From Cyclobacteriaceae bacterium (GTDB taxonomy: Bacteria > Bacteroidota > Bacteroidia > Cytophagales > Cyclobacteriaceae), in assembly GCA_016787755.1 (NCBI GenBank), contig JAEUUA010000018.1, positions 62,001-126,000 of the forward strand: a stretch of DNA of 64,000 nucleotides, given 5' to 3'. A program made the translations under genes and the position numbers. Position 1 is the stretch's first letter. The number at the start of each line of letters is the position of its first letter. Below are positions 26,119-35,172 of this stretch, piece by piece. The notes beneath the pieces are model-generated. The model saw only the letters and a program-made list of their open reading frames with translations, was not told where the DNA came from and ran no database searches.

Positions 26119-28680
26119 TTACCTGGGATCAAGTGTTTCATTAATACGAACCAAAACATCCTGTAAATGGTAACGGGTCATGTTATCAGACGCACTGGTA
26201 ACTGCCGAGGTAATATCACTCTTTAATGCAACCAAATGGGCACGCGTTAAGGAAATCACATCACTCTTCTTTGGATCGGCCACCGGAGAAGCCGGAGACG
26301 CTGGGAAGAATGGGCTTGCAAATCCAACACCATCTGAAGAATCTGTCCCACTTGGATTCATCAATGAAATCATTTTTTCTACATAAACTTTTTGTAGGTT
26401 TCTCCGATAAACATCAATTGGCTTTCTTGATCTTAGCTCAGACCAGATGCCTAATCTCATTTCAGTGAACAGCTCATCAAGGCTATATGCATTGGGGTCC
26501 ACGGCATTTGATTCAACTAGCCTCTGCATACGGGCATAGCTGTAAATGCTATTCAATGTGGATTCCTGTAAACTTCTTACCTGCTCAACACCAGACCCTG
26601 GTTTTATTTTAGTAATAACCAGCTCATTCAACATCCAGGTTGGGGTTTCAAAAAGTTGTTTGTTTAAAAAAGCAACTGCATCTTTTTGAATTTTCTTTGG
26701 AGTAGGCTCATAAACAGCACCGGATTGATCGTATGTTTTCGGAGTTTCATAAATGCCACCAATGTTCTTAGTTACATGACCCATATATCTGCGAAACTGA
26801 CCCAACGCTTGATTATACATTTCGTTGAGTTTGGTGTATTTTTCACCCTCCTCTTTATACCAATCCGGTAGCATCGGCACAATACGTTTTAGATTTTTAA
26901 TACCATAGTTACTCGCTACCATAGAATTGTCACCAATGTCTTCACTTTGAGAGCGAGGATCATAAGAATTTATTTCTGAACCAAACCAATACATAGGATC
27001 ATTGGCATGAGCCAATACTCGCTTGTTAAGTTCCTTTGCATCCTCTTTCGCATCCTTTGTGTCAAATACGGGCTTATACCCCCACTCAATTGCCCAACGA
27101 TCATACACACCAATGCCTGGAAATAAAAGTTCTGATGGAATTCCATCTTCCGGCTGTGCCACATAATTAAAACGAGCATAATCCATGATAGAAGCCGTAT
27201 GTCTGTATTTTGATAAAAATTCCTTATCACGAAGTTTTTCAACAGGTGTGGCATGACTCGATCCAAAGTTGTGGCGCAATCCAAGAGTATGGCCTACTTC
27301 ATGGGATGAAACAAATCGAATCAACTCACCCATTAAATCATCATCAAAAGTTTTCTTACGGGCCCGTGTGTCTACTGCGGCTGTTTGAATGGTGTACCAA
27401 CTGTTTAACAAGTTCATAACATTATGGTACCAGCCGATGTGACTTTCAATGATTTCACCTGTGCGCGGATCGTGAACATTGGGACCATAGGCGTTTTGAA
27501 TATCTGAAGCAAAATATCTAATGAAAGAATAACGTGCATCCTCTGTACTGATGGTTGTGTCCCCAGCAGGAATTTCTTTTGCAAGAATTGCATTCTTGAA
27601 ACCTGCTTGCTCAAATGCTATTTGCCAATCTTCAACACCTTGAATTAAATACTTGCGCCATTTAGCAGGAGTTGCCGGATCAATATAATAAACAATGGGC
27701 TTAATGGGTTCCACTAATTCACCACGCTTCATCTTGGCAACGTCCTCAGGCTTTGGTTCTAATCTCCATCGCACCGCGAACACTTCTGTTTCACTTCGCT
27801 GCGATTCTTCGCCATACACTGTGTATCCGGTAGCAAAATATCCTACCCGATTATCAAAAAGCCGTTTACGTGCAGGATTTTCAGGTAGCAAAACCATGGA
27901 TAAGTTTAACTCCATGGTTACAAAACCGGTATCTTCTCCAGCAGGAAGCTGAATAACACGGGATGGTGTGTTGGGTGCCGATGGTGGTGGAAGTGCCGAA
28001 GCAAAAGTCTTTACCAATCGCACTTCAGTATTAATAGGAAACGATTTGATACTTTGTATATACGATCTGTCTTTTTGCAAAGCAGTTAAACTAAAGCGTC
28101 TCTTAATTTCCGGATTGAGCGAAACGATGGGTTGGTCCCCCTTAAAAAATTCTGTTACATTGATCACATATGATTTTTGTGGACCAAGAGCTTTAATGTC
28201 GAAGGCAGCAACAATAGGTTCCATATTTGAATTGCGAACCGCTTCCATAATTGCCTTTGTAGTATCCGCACTTGCATTGAGATAGAGTGCTGCCCTCAAA
28301 AACAATTTATTACCGGGGCCTTTTTCCCACCGGAGCACTTGCCTGTTTCTTTCTTCGCCACCATACCCAGCTCCTGCTGGTGCTTTTGAAATTCTGGTGA
28401 CAGCAATGAATTCACGACCCAAAACAGATTCGTCAATTTCAAAGAAGTGGTCCTCGTTAATTAGGTGCAGGGTAAACAAACCTTTTTGCGTTTTGGCCTT
28501 TGCCGTGATTACCTGATTGTATGGTTGCAATCCACCAGGTTTGCGTTTCGTAGTATCAGCCTTTGCAGCTGGGGCAGCAGGCGTTTGTCCTCTTGGTTTC
28601 GACTTCTTTTGCGCGAGAGCAACGTCTGTCACAAAAAGTGCAGTCAGTAAAATGAGTATTAACCGTATCGATTTTATCAT
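26119..28680 (-). CDS. Secreted zinc-dependent metalloprotease (DUF5117/DUF5118 type)
   Basis: 853-residue exported protein with a signal peptide (about residues 1-23) and a low-complexity segment (KKSKPRGQTPAAPAAKADTTKRK). A long N-terminal region follows, with the DUF5118-DUF5117 look common in Bacteroidota. The metzincin-type zinc site HEVGHTLGLRHNFGSSH (about 460-477) supplies three His ligands and the catalytic Glu. A SIMDYA Met-turn follows. It probably digests proteins in the periplasm or outside the cell. A strong terminator follows it. Confidence 0.9.
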   Translation of the reverse strand: MIKSIRLILILLTALFVTDVALAQKKSKPRGQTPAAPAAKADTTKRKPGGLQPYNQVITAKAKTQKGLFTLHLINEDHFFEIDESVLGREFIAVTRISKAPAGAGYGGEERNRQVLRWEKGPGNKLFLRAALYLNASADTTKAIMEAVRNSNMEPIVAAFDIKALGPQKSYVINVTEFFKGDQPIVSLNPEIKRRFSLTALQKDRSYIQSIKSFPINTEVRLVKTFASALPPPSAPNTPSRVIQLPAGEDTGFVTMELNLSMVLLPENPARKRLFDNRVGYFATGYTVYGEESQRSETEVFAVRWRLEPKPEDVAKMKRGELVEPIKPIVYYIDPATPAKWRKYLIQGVEDWQIAFEQAGFKNAILAKEIPAGDTTISTEDARYSFIRYFASDIQNAYGPNVHDPRTGEIIESHIGWYHNVMNLLNSWYTIQTAAVDTRARKKTFDDDLMGELIRFVSSHEVGHTLGLRHNFGSSHATPVEKLRDKEFLSKYRHTASIMDYARFNYVAQPEDGIPSELLFPGIGVYDRWAIEWGYKPVFDTKDAKEDAKELNKRVLAHANDPMYWFGSEINSYDPRSQSEDIGDNSMVASNYGIKNLKRIVPMLPDWYKEEGEKYTKLNEMYNQALGQFRRYMGHVTKNIGGIYETPKTYDQSGAVYEPTPKKIQKDAVAFLNKQLFETPTWMLNELVITKIKPGSGVEQVRSLQESTLNSIYSYARMQRLVESNAVDPNAYSLDELFTEMRLGIWSELRSRKPIDVYRRNLQKVYVEKMISLMNPSGTDSSDGVGFASPFFPASPASPVADPKKSDVISLTRAHLVALKSDITSAVTSASDNMTRYHLQDVLVRINETLDPR

Positions 28681-28807
28681 ACTATTTTGTTAAGAAATTA
28701 ATCTGGCGAAACTAAGCTCAATACAGGGCTTGACAAGCCTGTGGACAATAAATTATTTGAGCGGTTAATAAGAAAACTTGCTAATCGTTCAGATGATCTG
28801 AAATAGA

Positions 28808-29791
28808 CTATTTAAGAAGCACTTCCGGGTTTACGCAGTATAGCATTTTACCAGTTTTGTAAAACTGAATAATATTTCCTGAAGCAATCCGTGCCATTCC
28901 CGTTCTAGCCTCTTCCGTGGCAGATCCGATGTGTGGTAACACGGAAACGTTGGGCATGGTTAGCATTGGGTTATCTGCTTTCATAGGCTCGGGATTGGTA
29001 ACATCTAGTCCTGCTCCCCAAATGGTACCCTCACGCAACGCATCAATTAAATCCTTTTCATTATGAACACCTCCACGTGACGTATTGATGAAAATGGAAC
29101 TCCTTTTCATTTTAGCAAAAATAGGCTTATTAAAAAGGCCTTGAGTTTCTGCACTTAATACACTATGAACTGAAAGTACATCACTCTCTTTCAACAATTC
29201 ATCAAACGTTACCCACTTCGCGTTAAATAATTTTTCAGCCTCCAGATTACGATGGCGACTATGATAAATAATATTCATGCTATAGGCACCCTGGCAGCGC
29301 TGAGCCATCACCATCCCTATCCTTCCCATTCCAAAAATACCAAGTGTTTTTCCGGTAAGTTGAATGCCTAAGTTTTTTAGCGGTTCAAATTGTTTCCATT
29401 CACCGCGTTCAATTGTTTTATGATGATAAAACATTTTGCGTGAAGTGGCAATCATTAAACCAAAAGAAACATCCGCTGTAGCCTCACTCAACACATCAGG
29501 TGTATTACCAACAGGAATTTTGAGTCGGGTTGCTTCCGCTATATCAATATTATCATATCCTACAGCAAACTGGGCGATAATATCTAAATGACTGCATGCA
29601 CTAAAAAATTCCTTATTTAGTTTATTAGCTCCTAGTGAAATAAGTGCATCAACCTTTTTGGTTTGTTCAATCAGTTGGGCTTGGGTCATCGGAGTAGCCC
29701 GTTCCCACACGGTTACATCAAAACCCGCAGCAGTAAGGCTATCATAGGCTATGCTTGGAATAATTCGTGTGATTAATACTTTTTTAGACAT
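28808..29791 (-). CDS. D-2-hydroxyacid dehydrogenase (glyoxylate/hydroxypyruvate reductase-like)
   Basis: NAD(P)H-dependent oxidoreductase of 327 residues. The catalytic domains flank a Rossmann domain with GKTLGIFGMGRIG (GxGxxG). The active-site Arg is in INTSRGGVHNE, the acidic residue in GLDVTNPEP and the His in LPHIGSATEEAR. It most resembles D-glycerate dehydrogenase/glyoxylate reductase, which reduce glyoxylate or hydroxypyruvate. I chose the ATG at 29791 (MSKKVLITR); an upstream in-frame ATG at 29809 adds six residues. It could link serine and glycine metabolism (see gcvP, sdaA), but this is inference. Confidence 0.88.
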   Translation of the reverse strand: MSKKVLITRIIPSIAYDSLTAAGFDVTVWERATPMTQAQLIEQTKKVDALISLGANKLNKEFFSACSHLDIIAQFAVGYDNIDIAEATRLKIPVGNTPDVLSEATADVSFGLMIATSRKMFYHHKTIERGEWKQFEPLKNLGIQLTGKTLGIFGMGRIGMVMAQRCQGAYSMNIIYHSRHRNLEAEKLFNAKWVTFDELLKESDVLSVHSVLSAETQGLFNKPIFAKMKRSSIFINTSRGGVHNEKDLIDALREGTIWGAGLDVTNPEPMKADNPMLTMPNVSVLPHIGSATEEARTGMARIASGNIIQFYKTGKMLYCVNPEVLLK

Positions 29792-29960
29792 GCTATTTCT
29801 AGTCTTCAATTTTTCAAAGGTACGTTCGAAACGTGAAAAGTCTATGTTAATTATCTAAAACAAGATTGGTCATGAAAATAAATTTTATAATGGCACTTTT
29901 GAGAACTTAATTTTGTTTAAACCTAATGGCTCTTCTTTCCTCCACACTAAATTTGTTTTT

Positions 29961-30431
29961 ATGACCACACTCGAAATTTGTTTGCTACAATGGGATACCT
30001 ATAATAAAAGAATGCAAAAAGTAATCGACTCCATTAGCGATGAAAATTTCAATCATGCCATTATTGCTACTGGCAATTCACCCTCCTGGCTCTTAGGTCA
30101 CCTGGCTGATACAGATGACAAACTTCTTGAACTCTTCGGCATCAGTGAGAGAATGTTTCCTGAGTTATCCACCATATATCATCACGAACGAGTCACCAAC
30201 CAACACGGACATTTATCGAAAGCCGAGCTAAACAAGAAATGGAATTTAATTGTTGCCAAACTTGATACTGTTTTCAAAAACATGACTGAAGCCGACTGGC
30301 TTGCACGACACATGTCCGTGACTGAAGAAGAGTTTAAAAAGGAGCCCCATCGTAATAAGTTAAATGTGCTATTAAGCCGGGTAACACATAAAGCCTCTCA
30401 TTTAGGCCAGATCGCCATGCAGTCAAAATAA
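29961..30431 (+). CDS. DinB-like four-helix-bundle protein
   Basis: 156-residue cytosolic protein of the DinB/DfsB-like (DUF664 or DUF1569) helical bundle type. A His in LLGHLADTDD and late His residues in THKASHLGQIAMQ fit the family's three-His metal site (the last as HxxxH). Family members include metal-dependent thiol transferases, but most have no known role. I prefer the ATG at 29961, which starts the conserved first helix; an upstream TTG at 29913 would add 16 unrelated residues. Confidence 0.78.
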   Translation: MTTLEICLLQWDTYNKRMQKVIDSISDENFNHAIIATGNSPSWLLGHLADTDDKLLELFGISERMFPELSTIYHHERVTNQHGHLSKAELNKKWNLIVAKLDTVFKNMTEADWLARHMSVTEEEFKKEPHRNKLNVLLSRVTHKASHLGQIAMQSK

Positions 30432-30550
30432 TAATTTATTATTTCTAATTCGAAATGTAAGTCGATTTAGCCTTTTTGCGACAGATAGTGTTACCTTAAG
30501 GTTTGAATTATAATTACACTCAAACAGATTCTGACCAAAATAAAATTAAC

Positions 30551-31663
30551 ATGAATTCACGGAGAGATTTTTTGCAAAAAATTACGGGTTCGGCTTTTGG
30601 ATTGTCATTGTTATCCACAAGCAGCAATGGAAATATTTTATTTGAGGAGGGGTATCAAGAACCTGTGTTACGAGTTGCCATCATGGGGCTGGGCAGTTAT
30701 GGCACCCGAGTAGCTGAAGCCATGAAAGATTGTAAGCGAGCAAAGCTCGTGGGTGTTATCAGCGGCACCCCGTCAAAAGTTAAGGATTGGCAAACTAAGT
30801 ATTCAATACCTGCAAAAAATTGTTACAACTACGAAAACTTCGATACCATAAAGAACAATCCAGATATTGATGCAGTCTACATTATTACGCCCAATGGATT
30901 ACATCGTGAGCAATGCATACGTGTAGCCAAAGCGGGCAAACATGTTATCTGTGAAAAACCAATGGCCATTAACGCAGCCGAAGGTCAGGAAATGGTAGAT
31001 GCCTGTAAGAAAGCTAATGTGAAATTATTAGTAGGCTATCGCATGCATCTTGAACCAAAGACACTTGAAATTATTCAGATGCGGAATGAGGGAGCGTTTG
31101 GAAAAATTTTATTCTTTCAGGGTTTATGTGGGTTTAGAATTGGTGATCCGAATCAATGGCGACTGAATAAACAACTTGCCGGTGGCGGGGCAATGATGGA
31201 TATTGGTATTTATGCAGTAAACGGAGCCCGCTATATGGTGGGCGAAGAACCGTCTTATGTTACTGCTCAGGAAACAAAAACAGATTTTGCGAAATTTAAA
31301 GAAGGTGTTGATGAAACTATTCAATTTCAATTTGGTTTTCCAGGTGGTGCAGTAGCTTCTTGTTTGTCTACCTACTCAATGAATAACCTGGATCGGTTTT
31401 TCTTGAATGGCGAAAAAGGATTTGCCGAAATGCAACCCTCCACAGGATACGGACCTATACAAGGCCGCACCAACAAAGGCGAATTAAATCATCCCCATGT
31501 AACTCATCAAACGGTACAAATGGATGAAATGGCAGGCATGATTCTGAATAACAAAAACCCTCTTGTGCCAATGGATGGCGAGGAGGGTTTAAAAGACTTG
31601 AAAATTATTGATGCAATCTACCTGGCTATTAAAACCGGAAAGAAAGTTGATCTGAAAATGTAA
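30551..31663 (+). CDS. Gfo/Idh/MocA oxidoreductase with Tat leader
   Basis: 370-residue NAD(P)-dependent sugar oxidoreductase. The ATG at 30551 gives a twin-arginine leader (NSRRDFLQKITGSAFG), so the folded, cofactor-loaded enzyme is probably exported. The Rossmann domain starts VAIMGLGSYGTRVAEAM, with the family motif CEKPMAINAAEG (Glu-Lys-Pro) around residue 135 and the substrate domain GGGAMMDIGIYAVNGARYM. The sequence resembles glucose-fructose oxidoreductase-like secreted enzymes. It lies in a region with three further sugar-acting envelope proteins. Confidence 0.85.
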   Translation: MNSRRDFLQKITGSAFGLSLLSTSSNGNILFEEGYQEPVLRVAIMGLGSYGTRVAEAMKDCKRAKLVGVISGTPSKVKDWQTKYSIPAKNCYNYENFDTIKNNPDIDAVYIITPNGLHREQCIRVAKAGKHVICEKPMAINAAEGQEMVDACKKANVKLLVGYRMHLEPKTLEIIQMRNEGAFGKILFFQGLCGFRIGDPNQWRLNKQLAGGGAMMDIGIYAVNGARYMVGEEPSYVTAQETKTDFAKFKEGVDETIQFQFGFPGGAVASCLSTYSMNNLDRFFLNGEKGFAEMQPSTGYGPIQGRTNKGELNHPHVTHQTVQMDEMAGMILNNKNPLVPMDGEEGLKDLKIIDAIYLAIKTGKKVDLKM

Positions 31664-31671
31664 ACAGGTCC

Positions 31672-32067
31672 CTAACTTCTATGAATTGCTACAACTTTGA
31701 AAGTCCAATAAAACATTGTGGAGAGAGCAAGAGAAAATACCAGACCGGTAAAAACTGATAGGTTTCTTCCTAAATCATTTGTTAACCCTTGCATTGCAAG
31801 TTTTTGATTTGGATTAATTTCATCAGGAGTAAATATGCCATCTCCATTTAAATCATATTTCATCAAATCTAATTGATACTGAACATCCCAATAAAAAGAA
31901 CTTCCAACTACGTATAAGTAAACTAATACAAAAATTAAGATTGAGTGAAAAAATAATTTACTCTTTCTTAAGATTAATTTTTTTCTCTTAAATAGAAGAA
32001 AAAATAAAATGATTACAAAGGCAACAAGTGGAATTAATAAATGTATTGAAACATCTATGTTTGGCAT
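31672..32067 (-). CDS. Membrane protein with an EF-hand-like loop
   Basis: 131-residue protein with an N-terminal helix (about 8-27), a second (about 40-60) and a C-terminal helix (about 103-125). Between the last two lies DLNGDGIFTPDE, which matches a calcium-binding EF-hand loop: D-x-N-x-D-G-x-(F)-x-x-x-E, with the final Glu present. The segment is probably on the outer face of the inner membrane. No relative with known function was recognised. Confidence 0.7.
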   Translation of the reverse strand: MPNIDVSIHLLIPLVAFVIILFFLLFKRKKLILRKSKLFFHSILIFVLVYLYVVGSSFYWDVQYQLDLMKYDLNGDGIFTPDEINPNQKLAMQGLTNDLGRNLSVFTGLVFSLALSTMFYWTFKVVAIHRS

Positions 32068-32088
32068 TGCTATACCTTTGATGTAGAG

Positions 32089-32535
32089 TTATTCCTTCGC
32101 GTCATTGATTTCAATCCAGTATCCATCTGGATCGCGTAGCCAAATTTGCTTTACGCCATCAGGACGGGATGAGATGGCTCCTTGCTTTCCGCTAATATCT
32201 TCAAATTGAATTTTATTCTTTTTTAAGATTTCCGTAAAGCCTTCTACTGATTGAAGACTGAAACACGTGTGTTGATTTCTGTAGTATTCTTTTCGTTCTG
32301 TTGCTCCTTCAATAATATGCATTGCCATCTTAGGTCCTGTTTCAAACCACGTGTGCTTCCCATCTTTAAAAGGTTCATCAATCTTGGTAAGCCCTATAAT
32401 GTGTTCATAAAAATCCGTACTGACCTTAATATCTTTCACAAAAATTGCTGTGTGGTTGATCCTTGCTTTCTGTGATTGCGCGAATCCTACTTGAACTATT
32501 AGTAGTAAGAAAATGAGGCTGAGTACTTTTAACAT
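32089..32535 (-). CDS. Exported VOC-family (glyoxalase-like) protein
   Basis: 148-residue protein with a signal peptide (ending near GFAQ) and one vicinal-oxygen-chelate unit: RINHTAIFVKDIKVSTDFYEHIIGL, a central HTCFSLQSVEG and the closing DPDGYWIEINDAKE. His and Glu in these motifs are likely metal ligands. Export is unusual for glyoxalase I itself, so the substrate is probably an extracytoplasmic metabolite. It is divergent from the Gfo/Idh/MocA gene at 32724. Confidence 0.82.
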   Translation of the reverse strand: MLKVLSLIFLLLIVQVGFAQSQKARINHTAIFVKDIKVSTDFYEHIIGLTKIDEPFKDGKHTWFETGPKMAMHIIEGATERKEYYRNQHTCFSLQSVEGFTEILKKNKIQFEDISGKQGAISSRPDGVKQIWLRDPDGYWIEINDAKE

Positions 32536-32723
32536 AAACTAGCTTTAAGGTTCTGTTAGCATTTTAAATTCGTTGAGTAAGATAGTTAATATTTGGCTAA
32601 AGTTTCGTTAAAATTTCCAGGCCGTCCAAACACCCTTTGATTCACTCATCAAAATGGTTGGCTTATTCACATTCAAAAATTGTAAGTTGCTAATAGACAA
32701 ACTTTTCAACTAACCCTACTTTT

Positions 32724-34253
32724 ATGAATGGCACTAAATCGGGTAATATCGATCGCAGGAAGTTTATGGGTGGTATAACTTCAGCAGCGCTTGCCTTCAG
32801 CATTGTTCCACGTCATGTGCTGGGTGGTGCGAATTTTATTGCGCCCAGTGACAAGATCACGCTTGCATACATCGGAACTGGAACGCAGGGTCTTCGTGAA
32901 ATGTTACCATTGTTATCAACTCCCGAAATTCAAATTACAGCGGTTTGCGATCCGTGTAAGTCAGCCGTTGGCTATCGCGATTGGGGCCGGGAATATTTAC
33001 GAAACGAAATCCGCAATACATTAAAAAATCCAGCCTGGAATCCGGGAGGCGATAATGTCATTCCTGGAGGACGTGACAATGCAAAAGAAATTGTCGATTC
33101 CTACTATGGCACGTTGCGTAAAGCCGAAAAATTCAAAGCCTGTACACCCTATGCTGACTTCCGTGAGCTTTTTGTGAAAGAAAAAAGTTTGGATGCGGTG
33201 AAGATCATGACCCCCGATCATTTGCATGGTATCATCGCCATGGCAGCGCTAAAGCGTGGAAAGCATGTTACCATTCACAAGCCTATTGCCAATCGGTTAA
33301 AGGAAGGTAAAGAAGTGATAGACTTAGCAAAAAAGACCAGTGCGACAACACACCTTATTGCATGGGATTCCAACCAACCGATGGATAACATCATGGAATG
33401 GATAAACAGTGGAGCGATCGGAACATTAAAAGAAGTACACAACTGGACGAATCGGCCTGTTTGGCCTCAATACCCATCGTTACCCACCAATACGCCAACC
33501 ATCCCCACAGGAATGGATTGGGACCTATGGTTAGGTCCCGAAAGTGACCGTCCTTATCACCCCAATTATACCAATATGGTTTTTCGTGGATGGTACGATT
33601 TCGGAGGTGGCTCTATGGCAGATATGGGACATTATAGTTTGTGGACAGTGTTGAACGCGTTGCAACTTGAAGCTCCCACAATAATTGAACCCAACCGAAG
33701 TCATGTATGTGACTTTAATGATGTAGTTCCTTTTCGTATCAAGAACGATTTTTCGTTTCCATTAGCAAGTTCAGTTCGTTTTAAGTTTCCTGCCAAAGGA
33801 AAGCAGGCAGCTATAGATTTATGTTGGTATGATGGCGGCATGAGACCCGCTGTAACAGAAGCCCTTTATAAGAAAAACAAGGAGATGCCTGCCGAAGGAA
33901 TGATGTTCGTTGGCGATCAAGGTATTATCCTAGCAGGATTTCATGGTGGAAATCCACAGATCATATCGGGAAAACGGGCCGGGGAAACAAAAAACGACCT
34001 AAAACCTGATGGTGGATCAAATCAATACATTCCTAAAAATTTCATTGAAGGATGCCTTACAGGAAAACAATGCGCGGGAAGTCTGCGGGATGCCTGGCCC
34101 ATTACCGAAGTAATCAATCTGTATGCTGTGGCATTGCGAACGGGTAAAACACTATTTTATGATTCGGAAAAAATGGAGATTACGAATGATGCAGATGCAA
34201 ATAAATATCTTACCCGTGAATACCGCAAAGGCTGGGATCCTTCATCAATATAA
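32724..34253 (+). CDS. Gfo/Idh/MocA oxidoreductase with Tat leader
   Basis: 509-residue protein with a twin-arginine leader (DRRKFMGGITSAALAFS). The Rossmann start is TLAYIGTGTQGLRE, and the catalytic-region motif reads HKPIANRLKEG, where many relatives have EKP (here H-K-P). WDLWLGPESDRPYHPNY is a motif of the large Bacteroidota/Planctomycetes group of exported oxidoreductases. It is 29 bases upstream of a Tat-exported TIM-barrel isomerase and probably shares its transcript. Substrate unknown; a glycoside or free sugar outside the cytoplasm is likely. Confidence 0.85.
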   Translation: MNGTKSGNIDRRKFMGGITSAALAFSIVPRHVLGGANFIAPSDKITLAYIGTGTQGLREMLPLLSTPEIQITAVCDPCKSAVGYRDWGREYLRNEIRNTLKNPAWNPGGDNVIPGGRDNAKEIVDSYYGTLRKAEKFKACTPYADFRELFVKEKSLDAVKIMTPDHLHGIIAMAALKRGKHVTIHKPIANRLKEGKEVIDLAKKTSATTHLIAWDSNQPMDNIMEWINSGAIGTLKEVHNWTNRPVWPQYPSLPTNTPTIPTGMDWDLWLGPESDRPYHPNYTNMVFRGWYDFGGGSMADMGHYSLWTVLNALQLEAPTIIEPNRSHVCDFNDVVPFRIKNDFSFPLASSVRFKFPAKGKQAAIDLCWYDGGMRPAVTEALYKKNKEMPAEGMMFVGDQGIILAGFHGGNPQIISGKRAGETKNDLKPDGGSNQYIPKNFIEGCLTGKQCAGSLRDAWPITEVINLYAVALRTGKTLFYDSEKMEITNDADANKYLTREYRKGWDPSSI

Positions 34254-34282
34254 AAATTATACCCCAATAAAATACATCTGCC

Positions 34283-35137
34283 ATGACTAACCTTACCCGA
34301 AGAGAGTTTATGAATATAAGTGCAACTGGTTTTGGTGCTGCCTCTTTTTTACCACACTTGTTGCAGGCAAATACCCCGCATAATTTTCCTATAGGATTTC
34401 AAAGTTGGGTAATTCGTGATGTGCTAGTAAAAGATTTTCCAGGCACCTTGAAAATGATGGCCGGGCTGGGGTATCAACATATAGAGATGTGTTCACCACT
34501 AGGGTATGCCAAATATGGATTTGGTCCCTTGCAAAACATGAAAGCCAGCGAGATGAAGAATATTATTAAGGATGCAGGCTTGAATTGTGTGAGTTGCCAT
34601 TATGGATTCAAAGAACTCAAAGATAACGGTCAGGAAAGAATGGATTTCGCCAATGAATTGGGCCTTACTCAAATGGTAGTTGCAGCCTTTGGTTTACCAA
34701 AAAATGGAACGTTATCAGATTGGAAAAAAGCCGCAGATGAAACAAATGAGTTAGGTATCTTAGCCAGGAAAAATGGAATTCAACTTTGCTATCACAACCA
34801 CAATTTTGAATTTGAAAAATTAGACGGAGAACTGATTTACGATGCGCTTTTGCAGCAGCTCGACCCTGATTTAATTAAAATGCAATTTCAGGTTTGGGTG
34901 ATCATTGCGGGCTACAAGGCTGTAGATTACTTTAGAAAATATCCTGGTCGTTTTATTTCTGCTCACCTCTCCGATTGGTCAGGGGCAGGTGAAGTACAGG
35001 TGCCGCTGGGAACCGGAAAGGTGGATTGGAAAGATTTTTTTGAAGCCAGTAAAACGGGTGGATTAAAAAATATTTTTGTCGAGATGGACATGCCCACATT
35101 AAAAGAAAGTGCAGCCTATCTTAAAAGCATCAGGTAA
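34283..35137 (+). CDS. Sugar phosphate isomerase/epimerase-like TIM barrel with Tat leader
   Basis: 284-residue protein with a leader carrying TRREFMNISATGFGAA and a xylose-isomerase-like TIM barrel: HIEMCSPLGY, CYHNHNFEF, HLSDWSG and FVEMDMPTL. Glu, His and Asp residues in these strands form the usual divalent-metal site. Relatives include exported keto-sugar isomerases and hydratases. It follows a Tat-exported oxidoreductase by 29 bases, which suggests the two act in sequence on the same sugar. It is convergent with the next TIM-barrel gene. Confidence 0.82.
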   Translation: MTNLTRREFMNISATGFGAASFLPHLLQANTPHNFPIGFQSWVIRDVLVKDFPGTLKMMAGLGYQHIEMCSPLGYAKYGFGPLQNMKASEMKNIIKDAGLNCVSCHYGFKELKDNGQERMDFANELGLTQMVVAAFGLPKNGTLSDWKKAADETNELGILARKNGIQLCYHNHNFEFEKLDGELIYDALLQQLDPDLIKMQFQVWVIIAGYKAVDYFRKYPGRFISAHLSDWSGAGEVQVPLGTGKVDWKDFFEASKTGGLKNIFVEMDMPTLKESAAYLKSIR

Positions 35138-35172
35138 TACGCTGACAGATTAAATTTGAAAAGGCTTACTCG

